A stretch of DNA of 6,988 nt, taken from contig JAKALH010000146.1 of assembly GCA_021813225.1 (NCBI GenBank), positions 1 through 6,988 on the forward strand, written 5' to 3'. This stretch comes from Chloroflexota bacterium (lineage in GTDB: Bacteria > Chloroflexota > Anaerolineae > J036 > Brachytrichaceae). The translations under genes and the position numbers were made by a program. Under the pieces are notes generated by a model. It searched no databases. It was not told where the DNA came from and was given only the letters and a program-made list of their open reading frames with translations. This document shows, in pieces, positions 6,406 through 6,988 of this stretch (within the stretch, counting starts at the first letter, position 1; each line of letters begins with the position of its first letter).

Positions 6406-6759
6406 TTATCGGACTTTCGAAGGAAACCGGGATGAATGGATCAACCGGATGCCTGCTCCAGCGAGTGATAGCGCAATCAGGATGAACAGGGCGAGGCCCG
6501 GGTCGTACACATGCGTCAGAACCATGACTATTGCCAGCAGTGTATCCAGTGTCAGGCTTAAAGCAACGGCGACCACGCACATTGCGAGGGGGTCTTTCTC
6601 AAGCGGCAACAATCGCGCATATGCCAGACCGGGAATGACCAGCATGAACCAGCCAACCAGAATCGTTCGTGCGGCCGGGCCGAACAGACCCAGCTCCGCT
6701 ACCTCAGCAGCCAGCGCTGAGGCACAGATCAACACGGGCCAGCCCATCCAGTTTCTCAT
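6406..6759 (-). CDS. Small four-helix integral membrane protein
   Basis: The 117-residue protein has four clear hydrophobic spans at about 7-25, 32-50, 58-82 and 87-104, and ends in a basic tail (RLIHSSRFPSKVR). There is no recognisable catalytic motif. The VGWFMLVIPGLAYARLLPLEKDP stretch, followed by a helix with LALSL-like content, resembles the opening membrane region of DUF1616-type and related polytopic proteins; this is a weak family impression. Its ATG overlaps the stop codon of the upstream membrane glycosyltransferase-like gene as ATGA, with no RBS of its own, so it is almost certainly translated with it. It may be a partner or a separated membrane module of that upstream protein. 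Function unknown. Confidence 0.75.
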   Translation of the reverse strand: MRNWMGWPVLICASALAAEVAELGLFGPAARTILVGWFMLVIPGLAYARLLPLEKDPLAMCVVAVALSLTLDTLLAIVMVLTHVYDPGLALFILIALSLAGAGIRLIHSSRFPSKVR

Positions 6760-6988
6760 GGCGCGATGGTATCGTATTTGTCGGCCAACCGGAACACTGT
6801 GATATCGGGATTGCTGTAGACGACACGGAACAGGGGTGAACTCAGTAATGATTGTCTGATATTCTCCAACGTACCTCTGGGTATCTCGCCCAGCGAATCG
6901 GCCTCGATAATCTGCGCGCGGGAGATGATGATAAATGCCGCTGCGTACTTCGGGTTCGCCATCCAGTTGACCAGCGTCGGCACTGGTG
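6756..6988 (-). CDS. C-terminal fragment of a probable large membrane protein (glycosyltransferase-like), cut by the window edge
   Basis: The frame is open to the right edge; the GTG at 6981-6983 is only an internal codon. About 77 residues are visible. They read as a soluble tail domain: AAFIIISRAQIIEADSLG, a helix, then SPLFRVVYSNPDITVFRL and a short end. The pattern of a strand ending in VYSNPD followed by a short strand such as ITVFRL is what I know from the extracytoplasmic C-termini of polytopic GT39/ArnT-like and DUF2206-type proteins. That is inference, since no catalytic part lies in the window. It is the first visible gene of the leftward operon and overlaps the four-helix membrane gene by 4 nt. 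Confidence 0.6.
   Translation of the reverse strand, partial: PVPTLVNWMANPKYAAAFIIISRAQIIEADSLGEIPRGTLENIRQSLLSSPLFRVVYSNPDITVFRLADKYDTIAP

Noticed and set aside
6389..6580. 63-codon - strand frame overlapping the four-helix membrane gene
   Set aside because: It is out of frame with a convincing membrane protein and lacks hydrophobic segments or an RBS.
1..6988. tRNA, rRNA, CRISPR array, insertion sequence or riboswitch
   Set aside because: I saw no repeat-spacer pattern, tRNA-like cloverleaf, transposase frame or long structured leader; the window is almost fully occupied by protein genes and no gap exceeds 100 nt.

Overview
The window looks like a gene-dense carbohydrate-metabolism region from a bacterium with moderate GC content. 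Features supporting this are Shine-Dalgarno-type starts, 4-nt ATGA gene overlaps, a Rho homologue and an inner-membrane glycosyltransferase-like tail at the right edge. The phylum cannot be fixed from this window alone. The mix of a xylose-isomerase-like TIM barrel, an arabinose/fucose isomerase relative, a NodB deacetylase, a Gfo/Idh/MocA oxidoreductase and a beta-phosphoglucomutase-type HAD is typical of glycan-degrading environmental bacteria, such as PVC-type lineages. That placement is only a suggestion.

Layout, left half (+ strand): the 3' part of a sugar phosphate isomerase/epimerase (1-607), an L-fucose/L-arabinose isomerase family protein (666-2147) and a polysaccharide deacetylase family protein (2148-2909). 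The deacetylase start follows the isomerase stop with no gap. After a 69-nt gap comes a 99-codon reading frame (2979-3278) that joins the beginning of an aldo/keto reductase directly to its end. Next, 15 nt further on, is a short Rho-type ATPase (3294-4388). A strong hairpin (4403-4434) lies between the + and - strand gene sets.

Layout, right half (- strand, read from right to left): the C-terminal tail of a probable membrane glycosyltransferase-like protein (6756-6988), a four-helix membrane protein (6406-6759), a beta-phosphoglucomutase-like HAD phosphatase/mutase (5682-6392) and a Gfo/Idh/MocA oxidoreductase (4471-5685). Two of the junctions are ATGA overlaps and the third gap is 13 nt, so this is probably one operon.

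How the genes fit together: the + strand genes look like a catabolic set for an unidentified, possibly acylated sugar (isomerase/epimerase, aldose-ketose isomerase, de-N/O-acylase and a former reductase). The - strand pair would oxidise or reduce a sugar and interconvert or dephosphorylate a sugar phosphate. The two items most worth a second look are the aldo/keto reductase with its catalytic core deleted in frame, and the Rho paralogue. The Rho protein keeps every ATPase and translocation residue checked but lacks the N-terminal helix bundle and the aromatic RNP1 residues of the primary RNA-binding site.
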